From contig NW_015971539.1 in the NCBI RefSeq assembly GCF_000182565.1, positions 1,049,219 to 1,113,218 on the forward strand: DNA of 64,000 bases, in the 5' to 3' direction. The position numbers and the translations under genes are program-made. This stretch comes from Spizellomyces punctatus DAOM BR117. Taxonomy: Eukaryota; Chytridiomycota; Chytridiomycetes; Spizellomycetales; Spizellomycetaceae. The notes under the pieces were generated by a model, which was not told the DNA's origin, made no database searches, and saw only the letters and a list, made by a program, of their open reading frames with translations. Positions within the stretch are counted from its first letter, which is position 1; every line of letters starts with the position of its first letter. Below, piece after piece: positions 44,601 through 56,016 of the stretch.

Positions 44601-47600
44601 GAAGCAAAGACAGTTACTGTAGGTACACTTGAACAACGAAGTGGATCCCGTTCTGGTTGGGAATCTCAATCAATAATCCTTTAGATGCAATGGGGTTTTT
44701 AGAAACCAAAGATATGGAGGCACGATTAACATTTGCGGTTCATGAAAAAGCGCTTAACGCGCACGGTGATCCATTAAACCCCCAAAATGTTCCAACATGG
44801 AATGATCCTGCGAGCGTTCAGCAAAAACTTCTTTCGCAGGGTGTGTACCGTTGTTATCTAATTCCATCGTTGTGGTGAAGATGTTCACGCAGTATTCGAT
44901 CACGTATAGCTAGCAAAATCGCCTCATTCTTATCGCACGAAGGACCGGATCCGGACCGGTTTAAAACGATAATGGAACCTGCTTTACGCGACGTTTGCGA
45001 AATCTACTACAAAGTTCGTCGGCCTTCATTGATGCACTCGCGCTCCTTCTCGTCCACCTCCTCTCTTCTTTCCTGGGCGTCCCGCAGCAGCGTTAGCAGC
45101 ATGGCCAGCGTGACCAGCATAACCAGTGAGAAAAACGCAAACCTAACTCGACGCCCATCCACAGTCATGCGCAGGATTACAAACGCAATGAGAAGACCTG
45201 GGCCAGATGCTTCTGGTGACATTCCCTACAGAGCCGGCACGCCAGAACCTGGTGGTACATACTCCGGAAGATCTCCTGAGAGACGAAGCCGAATACCTGT
45301 CATTCCGGGCGCCGCACGTCCGTTTGGACCTGATCGGACCTCACCACAAAAGAACGTACCGCCCCTTCCCCGCGGTAATTTCCAGCGTCTCTTTCTTCGG
45401 GGGAAAAGCGTTGCTCCGTCACCCAACGAGAAACGTGAGTTGACACCACGCGGCTATGCTCATTTCTCATCTTAGTTAACTTCAACTGTTAAAGTTGTCC
45501 CAATTCGTGTTCTGGAGGTGCTTCTGAATTCAGTGGAGGAGCGAGGTAAGGATATCACGCTCTCTAATAGAGATGACTATTTTAACACCAGCACACCTAT
45601 ATAGGTCTGAACTGTAAGACCCTTTATCGCGGCGGCGACACGCACGATATAAACAAGATTGTGGAGGATTTAGGTATGAAAATGCCCTTTCTTCGCCTGC
45701 CATCATGTATTTAACGCCCGAATAGTTCTAAAAAAGCCACGCGCCGAAGCTCTGTCACGCCATATCGAAAAGATCCCACCAGAACGACTGGCGCAGATAA
45801 CCAAGGGTTACATTGCGACAGCCAACAACGGGAATCTGTTATGGCCAAAAGAGACTCTTGCTGAGATACGTGGATCAGCAAGTAAGAATATTTTCTTTGT
45901 AGGCCATTAGCGTAATGCATGTCGTACCAATCACTGGCATAGGAATGCAGCATCGTAGTCATATTGATGAGGACTTTATCGAAGCAATTAAATTTCCCAT
46001 TCGCAACCTACCCCTCACCAACCAACGAGCGTTAGCCATGGTTTTCCTCCATTGGCAGGGGTAAGTAAGAAGGGCCTTTGTCTAGTAAATCAGAGATTAG
46101 ATTTTACATTTTTCATGCAGAATATCACGTCAAGCACACACTCAACTGGACGCACGTAAGCTGGCCGGTGTCCTTGCCCAGACGGTGATGCGGGAAGAGA
46201 CTGGGTGGGCCATAGCGGCAACGGAATGTATCATCGCCAATGCCGACAAGCTGTTTGACAACATAGAGGGACATGTGCCGGTGCGACCAATAACTCCAAG
46301 GCGCTCCGAATCTATGGTATTTGATAAACCTGAACACTGTAGGTTTCTATATTCTTCGTAGTCCGCATATCCTAAAAATTTCTAACTTCCGCAAAATAGC
46401 AACGACCCAACCAGATTCGCTACAGCCAAGCGATCACGAAAGCGACGTCGCGCAACCGCAGCATATTGAGCTTCCAACAAATGTCACTGATCAAGAAGCT
46501 GATCAGGCTGTGGCAGTCAGCGCTCCTGGCTCTGTCAGTCATTTATTCGAGACTTCTACACCATCAAGTGATCTTCAAGTGCAATCAACCGAAGCTAATT
46601 TTGAAAACGTTCACCCCATCGTTCCCGAGCAGCATATGCACCACGACCAATCAGAGAGATCGGAGAGTCAAGCACCCATTGAACAAGAGGACGGCGAAAT
46701 TGTAGAGTCAGTAGCACCCCGAGAGGACAGCGACCACAACATCTCGCCGGAAATCAGTGCAGAAATTGTGCCGCAACAACCTGAACACAGTATACCTGAA
46801 CTCAACATGGGACAGCCGGTACCGAAGGACGTTGACGATCTAACGGCAGCACACGAAGAACAAGACCGAGTGCATCCATCCGAAACAGAGCCGGAACATG
46901 ATGAAAACGAGATACCAGCCGACAAGGTTATGCTCAGCCCGGCAGCTCAGGCGACCGAGGAGACCCCATCAAGTCCTGCTAGCCTAGTAGATCTTAAGGG
47001 TTCGACAGGCCTACTTAAGCAGCTGAATGAAACTACGGATTCAAGTTCTACATTGGTTGTGAGACGCTGCGCCTCACTGCAGGAAGGGGACTTCGCTGAG
47101 GTATTTGGATTCTTATTTAGCTGGCTGGAATTGCCTAATCTTTGATGCTGACATATTTCCAAAGTCGTTGTACTTATCACGTATTGAACTCGCCAACAAG
47201 AGTCTTCGCCTTGCAAAGACAACGTTAGAGAGTAAAAAATCGGTCTTAGAAAAGGAGCTCTCGGATTTGGGGGAGATTCCGGCCCTGGTTACCGCGGAAG
47301 TACATGAAGGGGCAGGCGAGAACCTGGATACGGAACAATTGTTGGTTCACCTGCCTGAACTTAGTGCCGTTGTGGATGTCGAACGCCTGAGACCAGACTC
47401 GATCGCGGATGAGTTCAAGTTAGAGATGGCTGCGTTTGTTAAAGGAGGAAGTAGCATGACTATCGCCTCGCAGGTACTTGCGTATGAGTTACAAATCGCA
47501 CCAGGAGACGAATAACTCGTTGTTGTCTTTAACTAAAGAAGTCAGATGAAGACTCCCATACTGAACAATCGACTAATACTGATCACCTGTTGAAACCAAA

Positions 47601-48054
47601 TGATAGTGGTACGTTATGAACCCTGAACTATCATGAGTTAGCTGAGATGTCAGGGCTCATATCGTTCGTAATAGTAAAAGGAATTGTCTCCTCCCGATCT
47701 GCACCATATCTTTCCTTAAATCCGCTTCCATTGAAAGCCACCGGCAGTCCGGTACGTTTGCATAAATAAATCGTGAAAGAGAATTTACCATGTTATCATC
47801 TTGCTGATCTGAGTATCGGTAAACACAGATGATAGCAGCCTTGATTGAAGAGAACAAGAAACTCCAACAAGAAAACCTAAAGTGCATACGGGTACGTGCA
47901 AGTGCTTTTTTCCATTTGTAATAAAAGTTCATTTGCCTGACCAATTACGCATTGGCTTTACAAGGAGGTATCTCGCCTAGAACAGCAGAAATCTGCACTC
48001 CGCATAGGCCTGCAATCCAACGCCGAAGACATAGCTCTGCCTGCCGAAAGCTAA
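41656..48054 (+). CDS. BCR/ABR-like RhoGEF (DH-PH) plus RhoGAP protein
   Basis: Twenty-eight exons in phase, 1565 aa: 41656-41727, 41813-42014, 42083-42192, 42249-42500, 42561-42621, 42664-42817, 42872-42933, 43000-43094, 43161-43337, 43397-43504, 43558-43809, 43868-44117, 44183-44314, 44383-44480, 44543-44618, 44685-44840, 44910-45434, 45495-45545, 45605-45673, 45726-45881, 45943-46060, 46121-46338, 46400-47100, 47165-47473, 47539-47608, 47681-47751, 47829-47891, 47965-48054. DH at about 305-510 (SNLKRLKVLET, RALPVQRLPRYVMALHTIML); PH at about 515-645 (LFSNLLLVLER); RhoGAP at about 928-1110 with arginine finger (LNCKTLYRGGD) and LPLTNQRALAMVFLHW. An acidic linker and coiled coils end the chain. 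It could both activate and switch off Rho GTPases. Confidence 0.85.
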
Positions 48055-48154
48055 ATAATTCCGGGTGGGAAATGCAAAATAGAATAATGATATGCAATGA
48101 ATATAGATTAATGAATAAGTTATATATACACACGCCCACTGTCTTTGTACAAGC

Positions 48155-49134
48155 TCAATAATCTTCCCCTGGAACATTAAAGCACTGGTTAGAACGGGAA
48201 TCCAACGGGTAGAATCTGCCCTAGCCGTCTGCTTACGGTCACTTGCATCTCCTCCAAACACATCGACATCTTCGTCGTAGTGATCAACCAAATAGTCGTT
48301 TTCTTCCTCGTACATTTCTTCGTCGTACTCCTCTTCTGGTAACGCTTCATCGTCATCATCAACATCTGCCTGCAAGTATCACACATGGAGTTATTAGTAT
48401 TTTGGCGTACCGAGCCGGACCCACGCGCAAGTGCCCTACATTTCCCTTGGCACTGGCCTCTTCTTTCTCCAAAGCATCCAGAGCTTTGAGGTCGATGTCT
48501 TTCTTAACAAGTTTGGCACCTACACGATATCGGACAGGTACCATCTGTTAGCCAGCCCCCTGTCGAGTGGATCAGGTACTGGACAAAATCACGTTGCACA
48601 CTCACTCGTCTTGGACTTCGATGGATCCTTTACTCCGTGAAGTTCTTCAGGGAAAAAAGCAAGATCTGTCGGGACTCCAGTCAAAGATTTATTCGCCTCC
48701 TTCGTCCGTTTGCGAAACCGATCTGAGTATCTCTCGATATCTAATGACAGCATGTCAATTTTCCCCGATCGCTAATTCCTGAGGTTTTACAATTTTCACT
48801 CTACCAGGCTTCGGAGGTGGGACATCAAGATAATATGGTAGCTCCCGAAGGCTGTCGAGAAAGACCTTCCACTCGTCGACCATGTACTGTTCGGGGAGGG
48901 TCATTTGTTTGAAAGGATGGGGTTTGTAGTCCTGCAATCACTTGCATGTTTAGCAAGTTCTCGTGGATATTGGTCTCTAAGGAATCGAACAGGTACCGGA
49001 AAGAGCGGAGTCTCCTTGTATGTTACTTCAACATCTTCCCCCAAGTCAGGTCCCCGGCCTCGTCCAAACCCTCCCCCACTGCCCCCTCCTCGCCCACCTC
49101 TCCAACCACCACCGCCTCCTCCTCTTCCACTCAT
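48155..49134 (-). CDS. RNA polymerase III subunit RPC7 (POLR3G/RPC31 type)
   Basis: Subunit of the Pol III initiation heterotrimer. Six exons in phase: 49134-48997, 48931-48805, 48740-48606, 48519-48440, 48369-48237, 48168-48155 (208 aa). It starts with an RGG-type Gly/Arg repeat (MSGRGGGGGGWRGGRGG). The conserved core follows: YKETPLFPDYKPHPFK, ELPYYLDVP, DIERYSDRFRKRTKE. A Lys-rich helix and a strongly acidic tail (EEEYDEEMYEEENDYL, then REDY) close the chain. The last coding exon is only 14 nt, and without that splice the frame runs into an unrelated hydrophobic tail. It is divergent from lumazine synthase by 199 bp. Confidence 0.9.
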
Positions 49135-49333
49135 GAGTTCGACAGTCTGGAGTGGAACAAGAACTGGATGCGTGATAGCAAGTCGTTAACGAATATCTAT
49201 TGGGATAGTTCACTTTGCTCTACCGTGATTCGAGCCGGTTCTGCTGCGTTGTTGCTGTTGCCACGGTTACCGGACCAGGATTAGTGTGGTGCAGATCTCT
49301 AGTGCTGACAGTAACTCATCAACCTAGGCGGCA
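49135..49333. promoter_or_regulatory. Shared divergent promoter (RPC7 / lumazine synthase)
   Basis: Only 199 bp separate the two start codons, so a bidirectional promoter is likely. No TATA box is visible. Confidence 0.5.
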
Positions 49334-49891
49334 ATGGAACACTTTGAAAAGGGAGTCGTGACAAAGGCGGGCCTAAATGGCACGGGCCTTAGGGTTCTTA
49401 TTGGTCTGTAACTCTTTCATGGTATACCGGGACTATGCCATTCTGACACCTCTTGCTCTACAGTGCATACAAGATGGAATCTTCCAGTGGTTGAGGCCCT
49501 TGTCAAGGGAACTGTTAATACTCTTCAAGCGCATGGTGTTGAAGCGACGAACATTGTTATAAAGGACGTTCCTGGAGCCTATGAACTTCCTTTTGCGTCA
49601 CAGTCTCTCCTTCAGAGTGCAAAAGTCCCTTTCGATGCCTGTATTTCCATCGGCGTGCTTATCAAGGGCTCAACCATGCACTTTGAGTATATAGCTGATG
49701 CCACAAGTCAAGGACTGATGCGAGTGGGGCTAGATACGAGAATCCCTGTGATCTTCGGGGTCTTGACTTGTTTGACAGAGGACCAGGCCTTTGAGAGAGC
49801 TGGACTTGGGCGGGGCCCATCCAAGGGACATAACCACGGTGAGGATTGGGCTCAGGCTGCCATTGAGATGGCTCTTTTGAATAGAGGATAG
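49334..49891 (+). CDS. RIB4: 6,7-dimethyl-8-ribityllumazine synthase
   Basis: Penultimate enzyme of riboflavin synthesis; joins the ribityl-uracil diamine with 3,4-dihydroxy-2-butanone 4-phosphate. Two exons (49334-49403, 49464-49891), 165 aa, close to yeast Rib4. Motifs: VHTRWNLPVVEALV (substrate-binding Trp and Asn), KDVPGAYELPFAS, ISIGVLIKGSTMHFEYI (with the GxTxHFxxI catalytic-His region), PVIFGVLTCLTEDQAFERA and GEDWAQAAIEMA. The donor is GTCTGT, unusual, but only this splice rebuilds VHTRWN. Confidence 0.96.
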
Positions 49892-50024
49892 AGCCGGTGA
49901 AGGTACGACATTATATATCATTGACGGTGCTACTATATCAATGGCTATTTTTACAAAATCTAAAACCATGTATGTTCAAAGTAATGTGGTTTGCCTTGTT
50001 CACTTCTTGTACTTTCCAACTTGC

Positions 50025-51534
50025 TCATTCGCCACGCTTCGTATTAAATGCTTGAAAAAGCCCATATCTGAAAGGGAATTGTCAGTATTGTCAGCGTGCC
50101 AGTGAAATTGTCATTGTAGTCCACGTACAAGCATCGTAATAGTGCCTTGACATCCTTCCGGACTAAATCTAATGCAAAAGGTTCTTATCTTGGGTCAGCC
50201 TTCTGAATATTGCTCGAATGCAACCTACCAGTAGCATTTATGCGAGTAATGTCGATATTAAGATCCAACATCATGGATAGGGCAAACCGGGCATTCTCGA
50301 TCTAGGCGATCTAGTGGTTAAACGCTTTGGTCTTCCCACTTTCACGGTCAGTTCAGATCAATGCATTGCGGAACACAAACCTTTTCTGCAAGGGTGGTTG
50401 GACTGAGAGTATAGTGGTGGAGGGGGACAAAGAAGTTCCCCAGCGTTCCAATGAGAAAGATCAAATATATTCCTTCCAATTTAGTCAAGCTGTTGATGCG
50501 GATGTCGAGACCTTCTAATTGAGAATTGACAAATTCTAGCAGCAGCTGTTGTCGCTAGGTTGTTAGCACCCTTCTGGGCATTGAATGAAAGCTCTCGTTC
50601 TCACCTTCGTTACTTTATCCATCTTTTCCGGTGTTTCAAATAACTTGTCAAGCGCGTCAGGCTCATATTGAGGACCACCTGTTAGAAATTGGGCAGACAC
50701 AGATTAGAATGTTTGCATTAGAGCTACTTGGCAGGCTTACCATCAACATCTGGTGGTAGAAGCTCTATCTGCGACATTCTAGCGCTGCTGCTACGAGAAA
50801 CGCCTTTGATTTCCTCGGGAGTAATTTTATGGACAGTTGTCTTGTTTTTAACTCCTCCAGGTAGTTCCTTTTGAGGAACACGGTGAGTGGCTTATGAATG
50901 TACTGATTCTTCCAATAGCATACCTCTCGTTTGATAATTGCCATTGATATCCCAGGGGGTAGACTGTAAGGACATCCCAAAACTTGTGCCAGATCTACCA
51001 GAAGGCAAATGATTGATGATATATCCTTGCTCATGATGCCTGAGATTGAGACGATATGTAAATTTGCCATCCACCGTCTGCGCCATGCTGTGCCGTACCC
51101 TCAATTGTCCACCGTTCCCGGTCTTGCCTCACTTTCAAATTAACCTCCACGAACTTGATGACATGAGCAAGGATAGCTACTTTGCTTCTTTCTGACTTTG
51201 CAGCAAGCATTTGCGGATCAACAACCTGCTCTCCGGTTATTTGACCTTTATTTGCAACGGATTGAGTATGTCGCCAAGGGTTTGCCATGGTGTGCTAAGG
51301 GGGGTCTACAGAGGCATACCCAAGAAGGCGGCCAAGATCTGACCATCGTCCATATCGGCTACAAGGTCACGGACAGTCATTGAATCGTTGATGACGTACG
51401 AATTTACCCATGCCGTAAGACTCTAGCTTGTTTTCTGGGCGTTACTACGCAGATCGCGTGTGTAGAGAATCCCAAAGAAAGCTCACTTGGATCACCCTCT
51501 TAACGTTCGGATCCCCTTTTGAGGTTGGGTGCAT
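50025..51534 (-). CDS. Parvin-like protein with two calponin-homology domains
   Basis: Exons: 51534 to about 51496, 51422-51320, 51245-51099, 51039-50924, 50867-50741, 50678-50605, 50554-50381, 50301-50229, 50168-50129, 50067-50025 (about 310 aa). CH1: LTAWVNSYVINDSM, VADMDDGQILAAFL, then RWTIEGIMSKDISSIICLLV. CH2: LLLEFVNSQLEGLDI, LEGIYLIFLIGTLGNFFVPL, ARFALSMML, and the end DLVRKDVKALLRCLYGLF. The block EGxYLxxLxGxLxxFFVPLH, with the closing LKxLLRxLYxLF, is the parvin signature. Parvins link integrin-linked kinase and PINCH to actin in animals. The first exon-intron boundary is not settled (GTGATC or another donor); the rest is in phase. Confidence 0.8.
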
Positions 51535-51961
51535 CTGATAGGTTGTAGTAACATCTGCAGCATCGCTTTATCAGTTGATCCACGCGCGCTTAACGGTGAA
51601 CAGCACGGGCTGATGGGAACAGACCAGGGCGATACGGAGCGTCTGCTCGGGCAAGCGCATCTGTGGCACCTGTGAGTTTTGGATTACTTGCACTTTTCTT
51701 CATACTCCAATGGTGAGTGGTAATTGCCCAGGATACTGTTGCGAGCAGGTTTGCTGGCGGAGTGGATTAGATAACACCAGCTAAGCCTCAAGTTGGTGTG
51801 TCAGGCCTGTTACCGCGTGGCTGTTATGGACTTTGCAATCTGCCATACATCCCGTTAACGTCCCATCTCAGTCCATTTAAGGCGCCTCGAAAATAGAGAC
51901 GCTAGTGTTTTGTTACCTCATCGACAACACATAGTCAGTTTTCCATTTTGAGCGTGCAACA
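51535..51961. other. Intergenic, 427 bp
   Basis: Divergent region between the parvin-like gene and VTI1. An extra 5' parvin exon could lie here; none was proven. Confidence 0.45.
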
Positions 51962-52883
51962 ATGTCCGAGGGCTCAGAAATTTTGGACACCTATCAAAAA
52001 GAGTATGATACCCTTCACGAATCGTTGTTGAGCAAAGTCGAGACTATCGGCGCCGCAACTGGAGGTAGGCTTAAATTGGGATATGATAGCGTGCGGTGGA
52101 GGTATCAACTCCACCTGCACGTCTTCGCATCAGTTAGCCGGTGTTGCTCCACTATAATAACCACGGCATCACATTTTCGACGCTTGAATAGAACAAAAGA
52201 AACTGCTATATAACCAAGCGGAGCGGGAGCTCGAAGAGGCTGATGAAATCATCTCCCAAATGGAAGTGGAGCTTGCCTCCCTCGCAGCAGCAACGCGAAT
52301 GCGTCTTGCGCCCCGTGTCCGTTCCTTCAAAGAAGACGTTAAAAAGATTCGGAGAGATTTGCAAAAGGCCACAGGAGGTTCTGATCGAGACCAGCTACTG
52401 GGTCGCGGTGGACAACATGTAGTAGACTTTGAGGTTTCAAGTATGGACCAGCGCTCTAGACTGTTACAAGGAACGGAAAGGTTGCAGGAGGGAAGTCGGC
52501 GACTTGAGGATGCGAGGCGATTAGCGTTGGAGACAGAGTCCATTGGGATCAGCACATTAGAAGATCTCAACAGACAACGAGAGCAGATTCTGAATACACG
52601 AGATAGGCTTTCAACTGCCGATACATGGATTGCGAAGAGTCAAGGTGTCCTACGAGGAATGCAGCGACGGTGAGTTTTAACAGCGAATAGTTTGCCTGCG
52701 AACCCTTTCGTCGTAGCATGGGTCATGAGATTTTTATCTGCTACTGTAGCTGGTTCGCATGAGTCGGTCTGACATTTTTTCGCTTTTTTCCACAGCTTAA
52801 TGACAAACAAGTTACTTTCGTTTGGTATCATCATTATGTTGATAATCGTCATTTGCGCCATTATCTACCTGAAGTGGTTCTGA
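51962..52883 (+). CDS. VTI1: Qb-SNARE VTI1
   Basis: Tail-anchored SNARE of Golgi-endosome-vacuole traffic. Three exons (51962-52064, 52192-52669, 52796-52883), 222 aa. The N-terminal three-helix bundle includes LDTYQKEYDTLHESLLSKV and LEEADEIISQMEVEL. The SNARE motif runs from DQRSRLLQGTERLQEGSRRL through TLEDLNRQREQIL with the zero-layer Gln, to SQGVLRGMQRR. The last exon supplies the membrane anchor (LLSFGIIMLIIVICAIIYL). A YKT6 partner gene lies 13 kb away, without evidence of linkage. Confidence 0.94.
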
Positions 52884-53336
52884 GTGTAATTGCTTACAAC
52901 AAAAGGTCTGGAGTGGGACAGAGAGCAACGTTTTCTGTCGGTGGTTTATGTTCGTATGATAATAGCATTTCGTCTTGCCGTCTGAATTATAAGGATAACC
53001 AAGCGTCTGTCATGCAGACCTAGCGTCATAATATCAAAATACGGCGATAGAGCACTATTGAATGGATACGACAAACTTGAACGGTACTGTGAATGACGTC
53101 AAATAACTCAAACCATATCTGCCCGAGTCCTGGCCTCTATATACATAGATATCCATATTCCAGTTGGTCCTTCTATTATGCTCCTTCAGATGAAGGCAGT
53201 GACAACCCATTGATCCGCTTAGCCATTGATGTATACATCATGGCAAAGAATGAAGTTATATAAGGATAGGTAGCCCCAATTCTGATGATGGTGTGACTTG
53301 TTAGCTCTGCCCTCAGCCGTCGAAATGTTCAACACC
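52884..53336. other. Intergenic, 453 bp
   Basis: Convergent 3' ends of VTI1 and the coiled-coil gene. No feature is seen. Confidence 0.5.
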
Positions 53337-54694
53337 TTACCGATTATGAATGCCATACTCTTTCGCCCCGTGTCGTAACCTTCGCATGAGAAGTATTATC
53401 AAGCCCAGTTTAGCCGCTTGGCGTGTCCATATAGTTCGTTTTCTGAACCAGAGCGAGGCCGCCAGTCTCCCGGATTCTGAGGTCCTTGGGGAAAGCCACC
53501 ACCACCGTATTTGACGCATAACAAAGTCAACTGCAGTACGTAAGGGCATGTCGACAACAGTGGTATTGGCCGCCCAGAGACAAAAGAGAAATAATCTAAG
53601 GGAACGATGCAAGCAGGAACGTGAGTTTTCATATATATCTGAGGCTACTTGCGATGATAACATATGATATATTAACATACGTTGAATCCAGGATGAAATC
53701 CTGATTGAACTTGCTCCTGTAAAGTTCCTAGCGGGATAGTACATATTCAGCACTTTCAATTTGGGATAAGCTATCATAGCGCAGCAATTGGCTTACCCCG
53801 ATGACGGTTGACTGTCGTCGAAGTATTTCTCGCTGTCGATTTAGCTCTTGTCGATACTGCGGACAGGCGTCAGAGCCAAACAATGAGCATACTGAACAGT
53901 GAATATACGAGAGTGAGCACTTTCTTGTCATACTTCTTTCATTGTCGTTTCTAGGAGGCTCCTGGTATTATCCAACGCCGTTTTTAACCTTTCAGCAGTC
54001 TTCCGTTGTACAGCTACCTCGACGGACAAGAAGTCGACGGAGCCCTCCAGAGTCGCGACAGTATTCTGAAGCTCGAGAACTTGCTGCCTACCCTTGAGGA
54101 CGGCTTTTTGTAGATGTCGATTTTTGGCAAAGTTGGACAGATTCACCACATAATTAACCGATATGAGTTTTGCGTTCATCTGGTTTATCTCTTTCTGGTG
54201 ACGGAAAGCATCACTGAGTTTGGAGACGAGGGTGTCGTAAGAAGGTAACTGGCCATCTTCGTCTTTCAAATCTGTTAAGTACATGAGTCAGGATAACAAA
54301 TCTCCAATAAATGGTGAAAAGCTTGTGGTAACCGGTCTTTGGTGAGGTACCCACCAACTTCATAATCGTTTTCCATTACCGTTCGTAGCTGGACAACGAT
54401 GTCCTTTGCATGCTCTAGAAGAGCTTTGATCTGCCCCGCATTTGCCCCATCCTCGTCGTCACCGGTTATTATTCCTTCAGCCCAAGCTGACGATCTTCTT
54501 AGGTCAGTAGTAATGTCATCGAGCTTTGCCAGCGCGGCAGCGGACGAACGCCGCGCTAGTGGCCCGGAGGGTTGGACCTGGGCTACAGAGCCTTCTGATG
54601 TAGACATGCTACAGCTGTTTCTCATCTGGCCCTGCGGGTTAATTTGCAGGAAGGTGAGCAGTTCTGGTGACGCTCTGGTGGCTGATGCCATCAT
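53337..54694 (-). CDS. Unrecognised coiled-coil protein with C-terminal membrane segments
   Basis: Five exons in phase: 54694-54355, 54271-53934, 53856-53797, 53727-53681, 53595-53337 (347 aa). The N-terminal part has a hydrophobic helix (SPELLTFLQIN) and a Ser-rich linker. Residues about 60-240 are helical and coiled-coil (LLEHAKDIVVQLRTVME, VLELQNTVATLEGSV, QYRQELNRQREILRRQS). Near the C-terminus are FLFCLWAANTTVVDMPLR and LGLIILLMRRL, probable membrane segments separated by a basic stretch. It may be a tail-anchored tether, but I do not recognise the family. Separate short frames seen here are pieces of this one gene. Confidence 0.65.
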
Positions 54695-56016
54695 CACAAA
54701 CCGTTCCTCTGGTTCCTGGATCCAAGGGTGCCAGATCCCGTTGGTCACACAGGGGCCAGGAATGCTTGGTAACCCACGACACTGGGATTTGTGGGCCAGA
54801 AAGAACTGTCAGTCTGCAGATGGATGCAGCCACTGGATCGAATGAAAAGAAATGCAAGAGGCCTCCCTCGATTTAGGCAAATGAACTATGCACAAAAGAT
54901 GCTCCATCATGAGAAAACGGGTCCAATATGTGTGGCCATGAACAGATTGCAATTACTATCCCTTGCGGCATCTATGAGAGGAATATTCTGCAGCGGCCAC
55001 TGGCATGACGCTAAATGACTCAATATATTTGACTCAGTTTTTCTATATAAACCTCTTCTTCTTCTTCCCTCTTGTTTCTTTATCCCTCGACTCGCAAGCA
55101 TCTGCCAGCACTCAACTCTCAAGTCCATCATGAGAATCCTGCTCTGGTGCCGAGGACCTCGTCCGCCCGACAAATACAACATAACCCCTTGCAAATGCTG
55201 CTACCACTATACTGCTACGATCGCAGGTATATCTTTATGATTTTTCCCACGCGCATATTCCCAGTCTAATTCTGATCTACCTTAGTATCTGAAACATCCT
55301 CCAAGAATTTCGGAATCAAAGGGCGAGTAGGATTTCTCTCGTGGTGGTGGGCGCTAGTTACCCGGTTAGAACAACCGTAATATATTGCATGTGTAATTGG
55401 GCCTAGTGGTAGTTTGTTACTTGTAAGGAGTTAAGCTAGTTGGCTTTTCCGGGCTGGTTGTCGCCAGTCCAGTGGTTCAATCCACATTGGTGTATTGTTT
55501 GTAACATTAGTTCTTGCCAATACACTATCGTTAACATCTCATCTAGAATGCGTTGCTTCCAGGCGATATTGTCTTGTGGAGGCATACGTCATGTCTTTGT
55601 ACTCATCGAGCATATGGGAGTTAATTTGTCACAATGGAGCTGATGAAGCTAGGCGCTCTCATTGCTAGAGTATCAGGGAACGTCAGATCGACTGGTGCAG
55701 GAGATGAATGCGAGGATGATTGATAATGTTGGTGCATTTGGGGCAAACTGCAGAATGCTGTCTCCGCAGCAGTGCTACCCTCTGCTAGACGTAGAGGTAA
55801 CTGATAACCCAATCTACTAACTGTTCGATCTGAGCCGGCAATGATCGGCCTAACCAATGCTTAGTGGCTCCGAAGTGTATGAGCAGTTTGGGGAGCTCGT
55901 CATTGCATGACTTCCTGAAAGAAATAGAGCTCTTGAGAGCAGAGGATGAGATCCTTCGGGGATCGCTGCCTACGTGATCGTCTGGTTTACTAGCTATGTT
56001 ACCGAAATGTACAATT
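54695..56016. other. Gene-poor stretch, 1.3 kb
   Basis: No convincing gene. Short frames on both strands lack motifs. A GGTTCAATCC near 55481 resembles a tRNA T-loop but has no tRNA around it. Confidence 0.5.

Noticed and set aside
46321-47145. Open frame of 274 codons as a separate gene
   Set aside because: Its main part is one exon of the DH-PH-RhoGAP gene; phase joins it to both neighbours at 46400 and 47100.
49730-49969. Minus-strand ORF over lumazine synthase
   Set aside because: Shadow frame of a firmly identified gene on the other strand.
55440-55510. tRNA suggested by GGTTCAATCC
   Set aside because: The supposed T-stem leaves a six-base loop and no acceptor, D or anticodon arms can be folded around it.
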